A stretch of 64,000 bases of DNA, taken from Pristionchus mayeri (lineage: Eukaryota; Nematoda; Chromadorea; Rhabditida; Neodiplogasteridae). Position numbers and translations under genes: made by a program. This document shows positions 1 to 12,230 of this stretch, piece by piece. Position 1 is the stretch's first letter. Each line of letters starts with the position of its first letter. Below the pieces are notes generated by a model. It worked only from the letters and a program-made list of their open reading frames with translations, was not told the origin of the DNA and ran no database searches. The stretch is from NCBI GenBank assembly GCA_036245805.1, contig BTRK01000006.1:9952365-10016364 (forward strand), given 5' to 3'.

Positions 1-290
1 AAGTACTACAGACGGATATTACAATGCAACATGTGAATCTAGTCCGCTGCAAAAGGATTGCTAGAAAACAAACCCATTCGTGAACTTCACCCTATCGTGC
101 AAGGTATGGTCATAAAGGATTATAGTTTGTGATCCATGCAATGTCAGGAAAATGTTAATTCAAGTGATCAGAAATTTTAGTGATTAGAATTCTGTAGGTG
201 AAGCGCGCATGGACACTCTTTTCGATCAGAGAGATGAGAGAGCTCGTAAATAAGAGAGTCGCTCGGATTTCCATCCTTGATGCCTAGCTG
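1..290. other. Upstream flank, no gene recognised
   Basis: I see no coding exon or repeat that I can name in this stretch. It precedes the putative promoter of the serine-protease homologue. Confidence 0.4.
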
Positions 291-331
291 TTATCAGCAC
301 TCAATATAAGCGCGCTTGTTTGTATCGATAA
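291..331 (+). promoter_or_regulatory. Putative promoter: GATA-type sites and TATA-like box
   Basis: TTATCAG at 291-297 is the reverse complement of CTGATAA. A second GATAA core lies near 326-331, and a TATAAG-like word sits between them. TGATAA sites bound by GATA factors drive intestinal genes in nematodes, and the gene about 100 bases downstream encodes a secreted trypsin-fold protein, so gut expression is plausible. This is inferred from motif and position only. Confidence 0.35.
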
Positions 332-400
332 GGCACCAACACCACCCTTCCCTCTGCGACCATGCCCCGTTTACCGTACCCTTATTCCAACTAGTAATTG

Positions 401-410
401 CTATTTTTAG
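401..410 (+). promoter_or_regulatory. Spliced-leader (trans-splice) acceptor
   Basis: CTATTTTTAG directly abuts the ATG at 411. A strong 3' splice site at the very start of the open frame, with no matching upstream exon visible, is the usual signature of nematode spliced-leader addition. It also supports the choice of start codon. Confidence 0.6.
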
Positions 411-3400
411 ATGCAAGCTATCACGTGTGCTGTTCTCATCGCTCTCATTGCCGCATCAGCGGCATCGCCAACGTAAGTAAACAAAACAAGTGCGGATAGC
501 TAATTCTGATAGGCATTTGAGTATATTTTCATATACCACGATGTCAGCAGCATTTGACCCGAAATACATTAGAGATAGAGCATGTAAAGCCCGTATTTCA
601 GTAGACTCGATTCATCAGTGGTAGCGGCCGCCCACGCATTCGCTGCCAATCAGACGGGCAATTCGGTGATTGGAGGACACACTGTAGACATCACCAAATA
701 TCCCTGGACCGTGTCCATCTGCCACAGTAATCCTTGAGGCACTAGGTCGCATGAGATACTATGACGTCATACCGCCTTAGACATATCAGAGACGGCATGA
801 CGTTATAGTTCTCTGCCGACGTAGTACCTTCCTTTAACACTTCCTCTTCGCAAATATTTATTGTATTAGAAATTTGGTCTGATGTACTCTATCGCCGAGC
901 GTGCAAATCCAACTTTCAGAAAGTGGTGGGGGCTGCACTTTCGAAGCAGCTGGAAGCATCATTGGTGATAGATGGATCCTTACATCCGGTGAGTTCTTAC
1001 TAGTTACTCGATTTCAATGTTAATTCGACGGCGACGACTGCAATCACTTATCCAAACGATACATGATATATCGGAATCTTTAAAGTTACCGGACGAGGAC
1101 GAAATTGACCCCCTATTTTTTGTCCTCCATCGAATAACCGATGGCTGAATTAGTTGAGAATGAATATACAAAAATGCTAAAAATCAATAATAGCATCAAG
1201 GGAAAGCCAGAAATGATCAGCGTAATCCCGCGCTCTCTCACTTTTGCATGCTATCTCGTACACGCGACGAGATCAGGGTCAGATGAAGGTTTCGTCCTCG
1301 TCCGGTAACTTTAAATGCAATAATATTAGAAAATCGGGGAACTAGGCCGGATGCGAACTATGACGTCATGCCGCCTTTGGTGTAAATAGTTATCATCCGG
1401 CCTATTGCCCCTACCAGCGAAACGTCTGCACCTATCAAATCGTTTCTTCAATAAATTGCGTTTCTTTGCCAAAACGATGCAAAAATTCCGCTATATTGAG
1501 ACAATTTGGTTTTCGTTATGGTTTGCACAGTTCTGCTGGTTTCCATTCTTAAATATATTTTTACATTCACTTATCATCGTCATTTCCTAGATATTTCCCT
1601 ATATAGAGTGAAATATCAAACGATAGGAAATGATGGTAAGTTTTTTTAAAGTGTTTTTAAACTGAAAACAAATGTATCGGATCATACTTTCAGGTGGTGC
1701 TCTAGGGAAGGATTCCACGTCGTACCGCGTTACGGTTGGCTCAAATAACTATGAGTACGTTTTATTCTGTCATCTACGCAAAAAATGTTGTGTATGTACA
1801 CAAATTCAGAATAAAGGAAAGAAAAGAATAATGCACTCGAAAGCTCGATGCGCAAAGAATATCAAGATGTTAAACTATGTTCAGTAAGAATGGCGATCAG
1901 TCTATCTTGGCGGAGGAAATCTATTACGGAGGATTCTCCTACGACGAAGACATCGCGCTCATTCGCGTAAGATTATCGACCGTGATTATATTCGGGTTGG
2001 CAATTCAGAGAATTCGCAATCATATTGTGAACTTCGAAGGGTGCGAATTCCAATTCGTATTCCGCTTCGAATTATCATCATAATGCATATATAATAATAT
2101 GCTCCGCACTCTTGTGTGCATAATCCAATCCCTTTTCAGCTAAGCGGACCCATCAAATTCGGCTCTCGCGCACAAGCGATTCGGCTTCCCGCCATTGAGA
2201 GCGATACGGTATGCAAAATCACTTAATATTGAACACCTAAAAAATAGTTTAAAATTTTTGTTTATTAGTATAAATAGTTTTTCAGGACAACACGTCCGCT
2301 ATGTTCGCAGGATGGGGCCACACCTCGGGTACGAATTATTGAATCTTTGCACGAACAAGTGTAAGACACAAGTGTAAGATGTATTACGAAATAGTAAGAC
2401 ACTTGTTGGAGTAATACCCGAAGTGCCCAAACATCTATTAGGCACTAGGTCGGATGAGAACTATGACGGCGTGCCGCCTTTGATAAATCAAATATTATGT
2501 TATATATTATGGACGAATATTGGTAACTTGATGCTGCTAGCAGTGACGAGCGAAAATATACACAGTTCCGATTCATCGACATAAAAAGGAGTGTGGTTCC
2601 AGACAGCTGGTTTGCTTCGATGTCCAGCACTCTCAACGAGGCGCAAATGTACATCGGCGACGGTGGCGTGTGCCAGAGCAGATACGGCAGCAAATGGAAC
2701 GTGAGCTGTTCAACATACCAATCAAATTCATCGATACAAGGGGGTGAAGTGCCACTTTAGAACTGGTCATTTTTAAACTCTTTGTTTTCGAACTCATTGA
2801 AACATTGTTATTGTTCAACCTCTTGTCCGGCTAACGAACCATCTCCGAACACCTTATATAACAAACTACGATTTCATACATGAATAGGTAATTGTCCAAC
2901 TTAGCAGTAGACGATACGAAAATTAAAACATAATTAAAAAAATAATTAAAATATCTAATTTAAGGGGCGCTCGATGCTATGCGTTGGCGGAAATGGACCG
3001 ACTACGTGCCATGTAACGATTCATTGCATATTTTGGTGTAAGATAGTAATAAGATCGCAGCATGCAACGGTAATCTCCATTTGTATACTGATACATTTGT
3101 ATGATATTATACTAAATATTTGGCACTCGGATAGGTGGCTCATCCCCCCATCCTCCCCTATCATTTCTCACCTCTTCTCCGTTGCAAAGATTTTATGGGA
3201 CCGAAAATCAGGTAGTGATACCTAGAAATGAATGGGGTAGAGGAGACGGGGATGGGTGGGCCAATTGTCCAAGAAGTGCCAAATGTTTGACCAATTCAGT
3301 GGGATGTCGGAGGCCCGCTGATGAAGAAGAGGAGCGATGGCTACTGGTACCTCTATGGATTAGCCGGAAACAACGACTACTACGCGACCGGCTGCTCCTA

Positions 3401-3422
3401 TCCCAGTGAATCTTTCCGCTGA
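411..3422 (+). CDS. Secreted trypsin-like serine protease homologue (catalytic His and Ser lost)
   Basis: Ten exons join in frame to 259 residues: 411-472, 602-726, 920-988, 1694-1754, 1885-1966, 2140-2208, 2286-2328, 2603-2700, 2965-3012, 3300-3422. All junctions are GT-AG and phase-consistent. Residues 2-18 form a hydrophobic signal peptide. The S1 fold is clear: VIGG activation-type N-terminus, CTFEAAGSIIGDRWIL, DIALIRL carrying the Asp of the triad, GWGHTS, LCVGGNG, and a C-terminal GLAGNNDYYATGC segment. Where S1 enzymes have AHC the protein reads GGA, so His57 and Cys58 are gone. GDSGGP is replaced by WDVGGP, so Ser195 is Val. Only the Asp remains. Such homologues act as non-catalytic binding or regulatory proteins in other animals; a role here is unknown. 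A missed tiny exon restoring the His is possible, but the Ser change lies inside an exon. Introns hold MITE insertions. Confidence 0.85.
738..828. repeat. Palindromic MITE, CACTAGGTCGG family, copy 1
   Basis: A near-palindrome of about 90 bp with ends like GGCACTAGGTCG and TGACGTCA-like words inside. It starts about 10 bases after the exon 2 donor of the protease homologue. The same element recurs at 1336, 2451, 37016, 41618 and 46352. Confidence 0.65.
1079..1314. repeat. MITE with 26-bp terminal inverted repeats
   Basis: The ends TTTAAAGTTACCGGACGAGG and its complement enclose about 235 bp with no coding frame. It lies in the third intron of the protease homologue. Element class is not determined. 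Confidence 0.65.
1336..1411. repeat. Palindromic MITE, CACTAGGTCGG family, copy 2
   Basis: A diverged copy starting GGGGAACTAGGCCGG and ending CCGGCCTATTGCCCC, with TGACGTCATGCCGCC inside. It sits 22 bases after the preceding MITE in the same intron. Confidence 0.6.
2451..2500. repeat. Half copy of the CACTAGGTCGG MITE
   Basis: One arm only: GGCACTAGGTCGGATGAGAA followed by the GCCGCCTTTGATAAATC centre. The second arm is missing, so this is a truncated insertion in the intron before exon 8. Confidence 0.55.
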
Positions 3423-4939
3423 CTATTTCCTACTGCGTTTTAGCAATAGTTGTTGCGGCAATTTGTAGTAGTTCTGCGACTCTCCCTCCTCTTCTCTTTT
3501 CACGATCTCTCACAAATCACTTAGAGATAGAATAGATACAGATGGATAAGTGATCTTTAATCACTAAACATACTGTCAGTAACTGGGGAATTTCAAATAG
3601 TGACATAGTAATCGGTACAGCATTTCCCGACGCTATCGTCTGCCGACCGTCTTTTAGAGCATGAATTTATAACACCACTTCTCACGCTGTCTCTCCTACC
3701 AAAAAATTCCGGAGAAGAGTCAGGGCAGAATTCAAGGAGGATTAAATTCAAACGCGTGCCTGGTTGGAATATGTTTCACCTAGGGACGCACTCTCTTCAA
3801 GTCGCGTGCTATCTCGCCCCCTTCCCTGAGCTCTCCCTGATCTGACTCCCAGCTAACTAGCTATAACTCTGTTCGGCATGTAGATATCAATATGGAAATT
3901 TCGGAGCTTCTTATCCCTGTGGAGCTCTAGACAGTCCATATGATAGCTTCAAAAATTGAATTTTGAGTTTACTCCTCCTTTAAAAAGAATTAAAATAATA
4001 ATTAAATAATTAACTAAAATAATTAAAAATAAATAAAATAATTAAACGAATTAAAAGAAAAGGACACTTCAGCCATCTTCACCCGCATCGACTACTTCTG
4101 TTCGTGGATCGAGCGTATTACTCGAGCGGATGTGAGCTGCCAGTAGCTAGCAACAAATGGAGTTCGACAAGCAGTAACATTTCTTTATAAAGCAATTTCA
4201 ACGATATGACTGTGTGAGACATGAAAAATGAATGGAATGAACGTGAATTTGCCTTATAAGTATGGTTTGTTTGTTATTTCGAACTCTAGTCAAGCATCGT
4301 TAATATAGCTGCTTTGAAATATTTTCGGAAGCATTTTCGCGAACAAAAAAACACAACAAAAAAATGCAATTCACATCATGTAAAATTAGGAAAGACCGAT
4401 TATGAATTACTGGAACTATCTCAAAGATCTTTGTCAGGGGTTTTGTCACACACTTTTTTGTAAACATCAGCGGCTTGAATTGAGAAAATAAGATATTAAT
4501 TGTAAAGACTATTAGGGTCCTTTTACATCATGAGTTGACACATTAATCTCTTATATTATTACAAGGGATGGCTTGACAAGATTTAATTTTGCGAACTTAT
4601 CTAAATGGCGAAACTTAGACTATGAAGCAAGCGTCGATAAGTCATCAAAATTGCAATATGTCCATATAAAAGATGAATTCATGAGTGGTGGAGCGCGAGT
4701 CCATCTCCCCCATCATCTGGAAAGCACATGTAACACAACGAAAAAAATCGTGTTGCCGATAGCGGCGACAAATAATTTACGGTTATCTTAGACTAATTAT
4801 TTATCTTACATTATATTAGACGGGCGAACATTGTAGTATGAATAGGATTTTCGGATTTTTTTTATTTCGGAACAAAAACTAATAACTGTTGACTTTTAGT
4901 TTTGAAGAAAGCGACGAAGGAATCATCTCATTCCAATTG
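3423..4939. other. Intergenic region, AT-rich, no gene recognised
   Basis: This follows the protease homologue. It contains an AAT-rich low-complexity tract near 3985-4060, a dispersed repeat (3752-3984) and a 72-codon open frame at 4573-4791 with no recognisable domain. I see no convincing exon. Confidence 0.5.
3752..3984. repeat. Dispersed repeat, inverted partner at 10245-10478
   Basis: About 230 bp here match, in reverse complement, 10245-10478. Shared words include GTGCTATCTCGCCCCCTTCC and GAGTTTACTCCTCC. Divergence is slight. No terminal repeats are obvious, so the class is unknown. Confidence 0.6.
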
Positions 4940-5404
4940 CCCATCCTTATATGACGGCTGTTGCGTAATAATCGAGCAAGGTTTGGCACATCGATTTTTC
5001 GAAAACTTGTGTAAAGGGGTTCTCGAGGGTGCTGATTAACGTGGTCAACTTCATTTTGCACCAACTCGACCGGTTAACCCAGGCTGCATGTAGGCTGCAT
5101 CTACCTTTTCGTCCATAACTCATCAACCGATTGAGGAATCAACTTGAAATTTTTACAGTGATAGAATAAGATGCCTACGACTCAGACGACACTAAATTAG
5201 CATCGTTTATTTCATGGAATATTAGTTAAAAATCGGTTCTCGAATATATGGCAGAAACTAACGACGAGATTTGTATAGGAAGATGCGCCTTGTGTTGAGG
5301 ATCATTTTTCGTATGCAGGGTATAGGGTTAAACGTCCGCGTTTTTATGTTACGCATCATTTTATGGTCCATTTTTCGCTTCTTGACCGCGCTAACTGCAC
5401 AGGG

Positions 5405-5517
5405 AGTGACGAATGCGAATGTGTTTCACTCTCAAATATACTCTCCGTGACCCTCAACTTGCGATAATTCTATCTGAGAGAAAAGATCAGTGTGAAACAC
5501 ATTTTCATTCGTCACTC
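5405..5517. repeat. Hairpin MITE in the left arm
   Basis: AGTGACGAATGCGAATGTG at one end and its near complement, ending ATTCGTCACT, at the other enclose a short spacer. It interrupts the arm of the larger inverted repeat. Confidence 0.55.
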
Positions 5518-5524
5518 TTTGTTA

Positions 5525-6655
5525 GTGTTGCGAAATCGGACAAAATCGGTTTTCGTCGAAGAGAGTTGTGAAATTAATTGGAAAAAATCCGTTATTGTCC
5601 GAGTCCGGATGGACGATGGATTGTCCGAAATTGTCCGGAATTGAACAAAGGATTTAATTTAATTAAAATTATTTTTACCATTTTGTTGAGAAATTAATGA
5701 TTTTTCGATATGTTTCAACATATTTTAATAACTTGTGATATCAGCCATCGTTTCATTATCCTTCTCTGCTCGAGACCGTAGGATGATCCTATTTTTTGAT
5801 GATTACCTCCCTCCCCCGATACGTCATTCATGGAAGCTGTTCTCTTTCTCGGTAGTTGCACAATATCAAACAATGAAATAACTAATGTGTATGTGGGATA
5901 TGTGTGTGTGATTTCGCAACCTAGCCTACCTGATTTTGTGATATCTAATTACGCCCGATTTGAGATTATAGAAGATTCGAATCATTACAAAGTCGCATCT
6001 AGTGACGGCTTGGCAAGAAATGGTTCTTTCGTATTTCTTTCGTATAGAAATGTTTACATATTTTATCACATTTTTCACTCAAACTAAAATTCGTGAAATT
6101 TTCTGGTGTTCTATAGGGGCGTCACTAGAGGTAACTGCATGGCTATGGTGCGCATGTATGTACCCAACATATGTTATGAGGTCAGACAACATAAACTCCA
6201 GATAAACGAAATCGGTGTAGCTATGCACGCGACAAGACTTTCGCAACAGCCTAATACTAGTGGGAGAGCGTTCATCATTATCAGAATCTCGTTTTGAGAA
6301 GTCACAAACCGTTGCATCTCTCGAAAAAGTTTGTGATAACGGTCCCGAACTATCGTGTGCGCCGGAAAGTACGTTGCGCCCTAATACAAAATTTGGGTAT
6401 TGTTATTATTTGAGATCAGACACATCTCTTTATTGTTGTTCACTATTTTTCTTAAATATATCAATGAAACATATCAGAAACGATCAAATTCCCTGCAGAG
6501 CAATCAAATTAAATTGAATCCTTTGTTCAATCTCGGACAATTCCGGACAACCGTCGTCCGTCCGGACAGACAAAGCAACTCGGAATTGATTAAAATTACT
6601 TCGTCCGATCATTTTGTCCGAAATTTGTCCGGATTGTCCGTCCGTTTTCGCAACC
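5525..6655. mobile_element. Non-autonomous TIR element rich in TTGTCCG words
   Basis: The ends read GTTGCGAAATCGGAC and GTCCGTTTTCGCAAC, with repeated TTGTCCG or CGGACAA words inside both termini. The open frames in between (for example 6400-6786, 128 codons) show no transposase motif. Subterminal repeats of this kind are common in hAT-like or foldback elements, but I cannot assign a superfamily. Confidence 0.5.
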
Positions 6656-7234
6656 CTACTCTTTGTGCAGTTAAAGCGGATAAAATGATGCGTAGCATAA
6701 AAACGCGGACTTCTAACCCCATACCCTGCATACGAAAAATGATCCTCAACACGAGGCGCATCTTTCTCTACAAATCTCGTCTTTAGTTTCTGCTGTATAT
6801 TCGAGAACCGAATTTACATCATTTTAGCATACAATAAAATATGCTAATTTAGTATCATTGGAGTCGTAGGTATCTTATTTTATCACTCTCCAAATTTGTT
6901 GATTAATCAATCGGTTCATGAGTTATGGACGTAAAGGTAGATGCAGCCTACATGCAGCCTGGGTTAAATGGTCGAGTTGGTGCAAAATGAAGTTGACCAC
7001 GCTAATCAGCACCCTCGAGAACCCCTTTCCACGTTTTCGAAAAATCGATGTGCCAAGTCCTTCGGGTCGTTGTTCGATTCTTAAGCAACCACCGTCATAT
7101 TAATCTGGCGAAACCCATTGAATCATGTGAATCTATATATTTCTGATCTATTAGGAGGGGTATTCTACTGTCCAGTTCCTTAACGGATGTAGGATCCAAA
7201 TGTGACAATGATATTACCTTTGATCTCTTTTCAG

Positions 7235-7270
7235 TCCATCCTCAACAGTCTCCGATCGATGGGCCACGAG
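7235..7270 (+). pseudogene. GGT exon 24 fossil (left arm)
   Basis: 36 bp flanked by an intact TTTTCAG acceptor and a GTAAGG donor encode SILNSLRSMGHE. The living GGT exons read SILDSLRSMGHE (minus-strand gene, 22828-22863) and SILDGLRSLGHE (plus-strand gene, 57541-57576). It is closer to the minus-strand gene. No neighbouring GGT exons accompany it. Confidence 0.75.
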
Positions 7271-7331
7271 GTAAGGAGAGTAGGAATGACTTCGTAATAA
7301 AGAAGTGCATCTCTTCGTTATGAGTGCTCAA

Positions 7332-7472
7332 TAGGGTTCTCTTATTGGAATCTTATTGGAATGACTTGCATCATTTTCATATTTGTTTCAAGTGCGCTAT
7401 ACATATGATCTGTATAGTGCACGTGAAACATATATGAAAATGATATATAAATTTTCCAATAAGAGAACCCTA
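7332..7472. repeat. Palindromic MITE, GGGTTCTCTTATTGGAA family, copy 1
   Basis: About 140 bp, nearly a perfect palindrome, with ends AGGGTTCTCTTATTGGAA. Further copies lie at 12423 (the mirror copy in the right arm), 16166 and 20372; the last two are in introns of the ABC pseudogene. Confidence 0.7.
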
Positions 7473-7590
7473 GTGCTCAATCACCGATCAGACAGGCGAT
7501 AGAGAACGTTTGTATGGCATAATCTAGTGAAATAATCGGGGAGAAAATCCCTAGTCTAGTTATGCAAAGATTCAAGTAGATTTCGAATAT

Positions 7591-7664
7591 CTACAGGAAC
7601 CTGTGCACCGATGAGATCACAATAAGCCAGTAGGAGAACGCTGTCGGAATCGGGAGTCCGTCCA
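7591..7664 (-). pseudogene. ABC-transporter exon fossil (left arm)
   Basis: Read on the minus strand, 74 bp encode VDGLPIPTAFSYWLIVI and on to a FL end, matching exon 14344-14417 of the ABC pseudogene (VDGLSAPATFSYWLIVV). The final CAG is now TAG and the GT donor is AT, so it cannot be a working exon. Confidence 0.75.
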
Positions 7665-8167
7665 CTGCAGTGAGAAGGCTACACTAGGATATTGTAAGAT
7701 AAGATACAGTAGGGTACTGTATAGTCGCAAGGGTACGGTACCATATTCAGTCTGAGCCATGCCAGATGAATGTACTGCTACATGTTTTAACAGAGGATTT
7801 CTGAGAGATTCGAGTTATTTCCTATAGGCTCCGTACAACGAAAACCTAACCTATACTGAAAAGTTGACCCTAGGGGTACTTTTTCACGTAGATCACGAAA
7901 ATCGACCTTATGAAGCTCTATCTCTGACCCCTCATTATCTTTGGTGCGCCGAATTGGGCGGTCGGTTGTTGAAACTTTTGTTTGGAGCTTGCAAACCCCA
8001 TCACCAGATAGTGATTCTGAAAGATCTCGACGAGATAAACATTTTCCCTGTTGGAAGTGAAGGGTTAGTTAATCAGAGAAAAAGTTATGGCCGTATGAAC
8101 TCTGCCGCCCTGAAAAATTTTTGAAAGCCCATGACAAATTTTATTTTTTCAATCGATTCCCCATCCA

Positions 8168-8589
8168 TTTGGGCACAACGGGTAATGGTGCGAACAGTGT
8201 CGACGTCTAGACCATTTCTCTGGAGAGAAATCGTCTAGACGGGTCGGTCTAGACGAGAATGAGGGAGATGAGATCCACTCATTCCCCCTCTCATTTCGGG
8301 GGAGACCAGCTCGATTAGCGTTGCGGGTTCGACTCTCGCGAGGTGCAGAGTTCTTGCTGATTTTGTATCTCTTTGGTAACGACCTGCCGAATGCCCTGGA
8401 AGTGTTCGTGCATGATTTTATGGTACTTTGGATCGAATTGAGCGAAGATTAGTGAGGTTGTGATTGTTGTGCAAACGGGAATCCAGAAAGTATAAAATTC
8501 TCGTCTAGATCGACAAGTCTAGACGATTTCTCTCCAGAGAAATGGTCTAGACGTCGACACTGTTCCCACCATTACCCTTTGTGCCCAAA
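8168..8589. mobile_element. TIR element inserted in the left arm, with a tRNA-like B box
   Basis: Missing from the right arm, so a clean insertion of about 400 bp. Its ends are complementary over some 60 bases (GTGTCGACGTCTAGACCATT on one side). Inside, near 8326-8338, GCGGGTTCGACTCTCGC matches the pol III B-box consensus GGTTCGANNC. I see no full tRNA fold and no coding frame. Confidence 0.6.
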
Positions 8590-8739
8590 TTTCACGGGAT
8601 TTGCATCTGTGCCTTATCTTCGTTTCATCCTTCGAATGCGGTGAAGTCGCTGTATTTCGCAATATACCGAAATTTCGATTTTGTGCCCGAGCTATGTAAA
8701 TGTCTCGATTGTCTCATTTTCATTTCCTATACAGTTATA

Positions 8740-9953
8740 TTAGGTTGGTCCATAAGTCTTTTCCTTTTGGAATGCACAATTTGATTTCACCTAAAATTGT
8801 TCCAGTAAAAGAGGATTGTCTGACTCTAGGGCATTATGGGTACCCTCGAACTTCATTTGCATATGTTAGAATTGCATCATGGCTTTAGAGTTACCGACAA
8901 GATGACGTTTGATTCCAAATAAAATTTCGTTGATATTTTCCATTATGTTTGATCAGCTAGCATTCAGTGGACAAAAATTGCTGTACCAATTATTGTGCAT
9001 GAATGGAAAGCCCGTCAGTTTCTCTTTCTAAAAGCATGTAGGAGCATGTGCTTACATTGCGACATTCCGAAATACAGGCGATGCAATGCTGCTCCAACGA
9101 TCGTAACTCCTGATCCAATGATCAAAGATCTTGACTTCTATGTAGGGGCGCTACATTCAATCACTATTGGGGCACACTATTATAAAAATATTTAACCATA
9201 TGTCTCATTGATCTTTCAATGCAACAATATTTCGAAAAAAAATCTTCAAACAGCAAAAATAGTCAAAAATTCAATTTCTGGAGTGTTCGAAAAGATCGGA
9301 TCTTCTGATGAAAGAGGCTTTCCCTAATATTGCCCTTTTAATATATTATAGGCGAAAGGTAGCTTGCACATTTAACCTCAAAATGCCGAATCATATATCG
9401 ATGCTGAAAACGAAGATGATTCGAAAATGGGCATTTCCATAACCAAATATCCATGTTGCAGCATTGAGTTATGTAGATTTTGAAAGGACTATTGCTACAT
9501 GCGCCAAAACATGAATGTAAACACAATATAGATGTAACTTCGTGAATGTATATAATTGGGGTGCCTATCTCTGTTGGTTCGAACATATCGTAGATTAAAC
9601 GGGCTATCGTTATGTTAAGCAGCACTGAACTTTTTAAAGTAGCATCAGTTTGACCAAATCCTTCAAGGGATGTCGGGATTCAAAAGTGTTTTGAGAACTA
9701 CGAATATCACGCTATACAATGATGGCATGATGGTAGTCACATGTTAGACTTCCATTGAGCACAAGTCGAAACAAAATAAACTTTATTTTAGCATCTCGAT
9801 GCATTTGGATTTCCTTGGCATAATGTGTGCTAAAGAGAGGATCGATGCACTCACTGAATGCATCAAACCGCATGAGAATCGGTTGAAAGTAATGGCTGGA
9901 AAATCTAAATATATTGTATTGTGGAAAAGGGAAAAGACTTATGGACCAACCTG
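8740..9953. mobile_element. Mariner-type TIR element without recognisable transposase
   Basis: TA-flanked termini TTAGGTTGGTCCATAAGTC and its complement delimit 1214 bp. The length and ends suit a Tc1/mariner element, but neither strand shows DD34D-type motifs. It is either a heavily decayed or a non-autonomous copy. Confidence 0.6.
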
Positions 9954-10244
9954 ATATATTAACTTTTTTGATATTGCATATCAGAGCAACATTATACACA
10001 TGAGTTTTTGTCATCAAAACAGGCGAAATTTCAAACTGAGAGATCATATTGCATCTTGTAAGAAGAGAGATGCATCTCAAGCAAGAGAGATGGATTCTCA
10101 CGTTTTCGAAAAGTAAGTGACGTGAAATCAGTTTGGCATTCCTGGTGTTCAAGTAAAAATATGGTGGGAAGAACAAGATGAGGTGAGATGGCGCGAAAAA
10201 ATGCGTGCAGTAATGTAAAGATGCGTGGATCGTCCATTTTACTT

Positions 10245-10478
10245 CTCTTAAAGGAGGAGTAAACTCAAAAATTCAATTTTTGAAGCTATCATATGCACGG
10301 CCTAGAGCTCCACAACGATAAGAAGCTCCGAAATTTTCATATTGATATCTCCATTCCGAACAGAGTTATAGCTAGTTGGCTGGGAGCCAGATCAGGGAAA
10401 GCTCAGGGAAGGGGGCGAGATAGCACGCGACTTGAAGAGAGTGCGTCCCTAGGTGAAACATATTCCAACCGGGCGAGC
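10245..10478. repeat. Dispersed repeat, inverted partner of 3752-3984
   Basis: Reverse-complement match of the 3752-3984 repeat, lying inside the large inverted repeat. The two copies are about 6.3 kb apart. Confidence 0.6.
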
Positions 10479-11579
10479 GTTTGCATTTACTCCACCTTTA
10501 AGAGGCCGGATCGGTAAGAATCGACCATAATGGCCATTCCCCGGACCTGTTTCGTTAGCAATGAGATTCAGGCGCCCATGCTTTGTGCGTGTGTACCCCT
10601 TGGCCCCATGTACTACAAATGGTCACTGAATTCCTGATTCCTCCTGCGCACAGGAAAAAAAGTGGTCACAAATGTTAAAAATCGACATTTCATAATTTCT
10701 CAACCCGAAAAGGTGGAGTCAAAATCTATTTGTTGTTGTTCTAGACATCACTAATAACCGAAATTTAACCATCCAAATCGAATCACACTCTACTGTCACG
10801 GTGGTTTCACATACAAAATTTTCACTTTTTCACACATACAGTTGATATATTGAGAGACCCCCAGGTCTTACCATGCTTAAAATGTAGCCCATTGAATTCT
10901 CCATCGAATATCGTAAAACCGATTTCAATTTCGTTTGTCCGTCATGATCTCCCTAAGGTCCGAAACTTTACGTGTCACATTTGGCTGGTCACGATTTTTC
11001 GAATTTGTCATATATACCAACGTTTTTGTGTTTCTGTGGGTTTATTTATACGTTTAAATAATAATGACGTTAAATGGAATTCATTGTAGAGGACTTTGTG
11101 TAGCTGGATTTCAGAGGCACAAAATAGAGAACTTCGGTGGGTATGAAACAGAATGGGATACACAAAATTTCTTTTCGGTTCCTGATAATTTGATTTTTCT
11201 TGATAATTTGAAGAATTCATGACCAATGAAAAAAATTCATGACCAATGTTTGGGTGCGCGTAATTTCGTGCTTCTAGCGTGTATTTGAAGTCTGAGACAT
11301 TCGAAAAGCAAGATTGGACCGGAAGTGATAGGGCGCCATACGGACTTCGAAATGAGTAATTCATGCAAAATGAAGTTGACCATGATGTGCGGCATACAAA
11401 ACTACCCCAGGAAACATGTTTCCTGTGGTAAATATGTTGGGTTGTTCCGAGGTTTTGTCGAATCTATCGCGAACGGTCTCATATGTTTGAAGTCGACTAT
11501 AAACATTAACATATATTACATTTCGGCCTCAAATCTCAAAACAATAAATTGGTAATAATATTGGAACCATAAATGAGAT
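10479..11579. other. Interior of the large inverted repeat, nothing recognised
   Basis: Only short open frames without familiar motifs. A single internal copy of GCAAAATGAAGTTGACCA near 11363-11380 repeats the outer-arm word, suggesting a remnant of another arm end. Confidence 0.4.
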
Positions 11580-12230
11580 AATCGAGACATTTACAGAGCT
11601 CGGACACAAAATCGAAATTTCGGTATATTGCGAAATACAGCGACTTCACCGCATTCGAAGGAGGAAACGAAGATAAGGCACAGATGCAAATTTCGTGAAA
11701 TTTGGGCACAAAGGGTAAAAATGGATGGGGAATCGATTGAAAAAATAAAATTTGTCATGGGCTTCAAAAAATTTTCAGGGCGGCAATTTTGAGAGTTCAT
11801 ACGGCCATAACTTTTTCTCTGATTAACTAGCCCTTCACTTCCAACAGGGAAAATGTTTATCTCGTCGAGATCTTTCAGAATGACTATCTGGTGATGGGGT
11901 TTGGAAGCTCCAAACAAAAGTTTCAACAACCGACCGCCCAATTCGGCGCACCAAAGAGAATGAGGGGTCAGAGATAGAGCTTCATAAGGTCGATTTTCGT
12001 GATCTACGTGAAAAAGTACCCCTAGGGTCAACTTTTCAGTATAGGTTAGGTTTTCGTTGTACGGAGCCTATAGGAAATAACTCGAATCTCTCAGAAATCC
12101 TCTGTTAAAACATGTAGCAGTACATTCATCTGGCATGGCTCAGACTGAATATGGTACCGTACCCTTGCGACTATACAGTACCCTACTGTATCTTATCTTA
12201 CAATATCCTAGTGTAGCCTTCTCACTGCAG

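Larger units (their letters stand above)
4940..7105. repeat. Large inverted repeat with nested elements
   Basis: Left arm about 4940-5400 and right arm about 6664-7105 are reverse complements; both contain the GCAAAATGAAGTTGACCACG word and the CCTGCATACGAAAAATGATC word. The centre is filled by a hairpin (5405-5517) and a TIR element (5525-6655). The outer part of the right arm is also the start of the bigger inverted repeat at 6980-12915, so this terminal sequence is present three times. Confidence 0.65.

Noticed and set aside
6233..6255. A full mariner-type element ending here
   Set aside because: Only one terminus (GACTTTCGCAACAGCCTAATA) is visible; no matching partner was found upstream.
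7235..7270. The exon-like block as a real micro-exon of an unknown gene
   Set aside because: It matches GGT exon 24, is mirrored in the other arm, and no neighbouring exons continue the frame.
9712..10176. 154-codon minus-strand frame in the large inverted repeat
   Set aside because: No recognisable motif, overlaps the terminus of a mariner-type element and a second overlapping frame; treated as chance.
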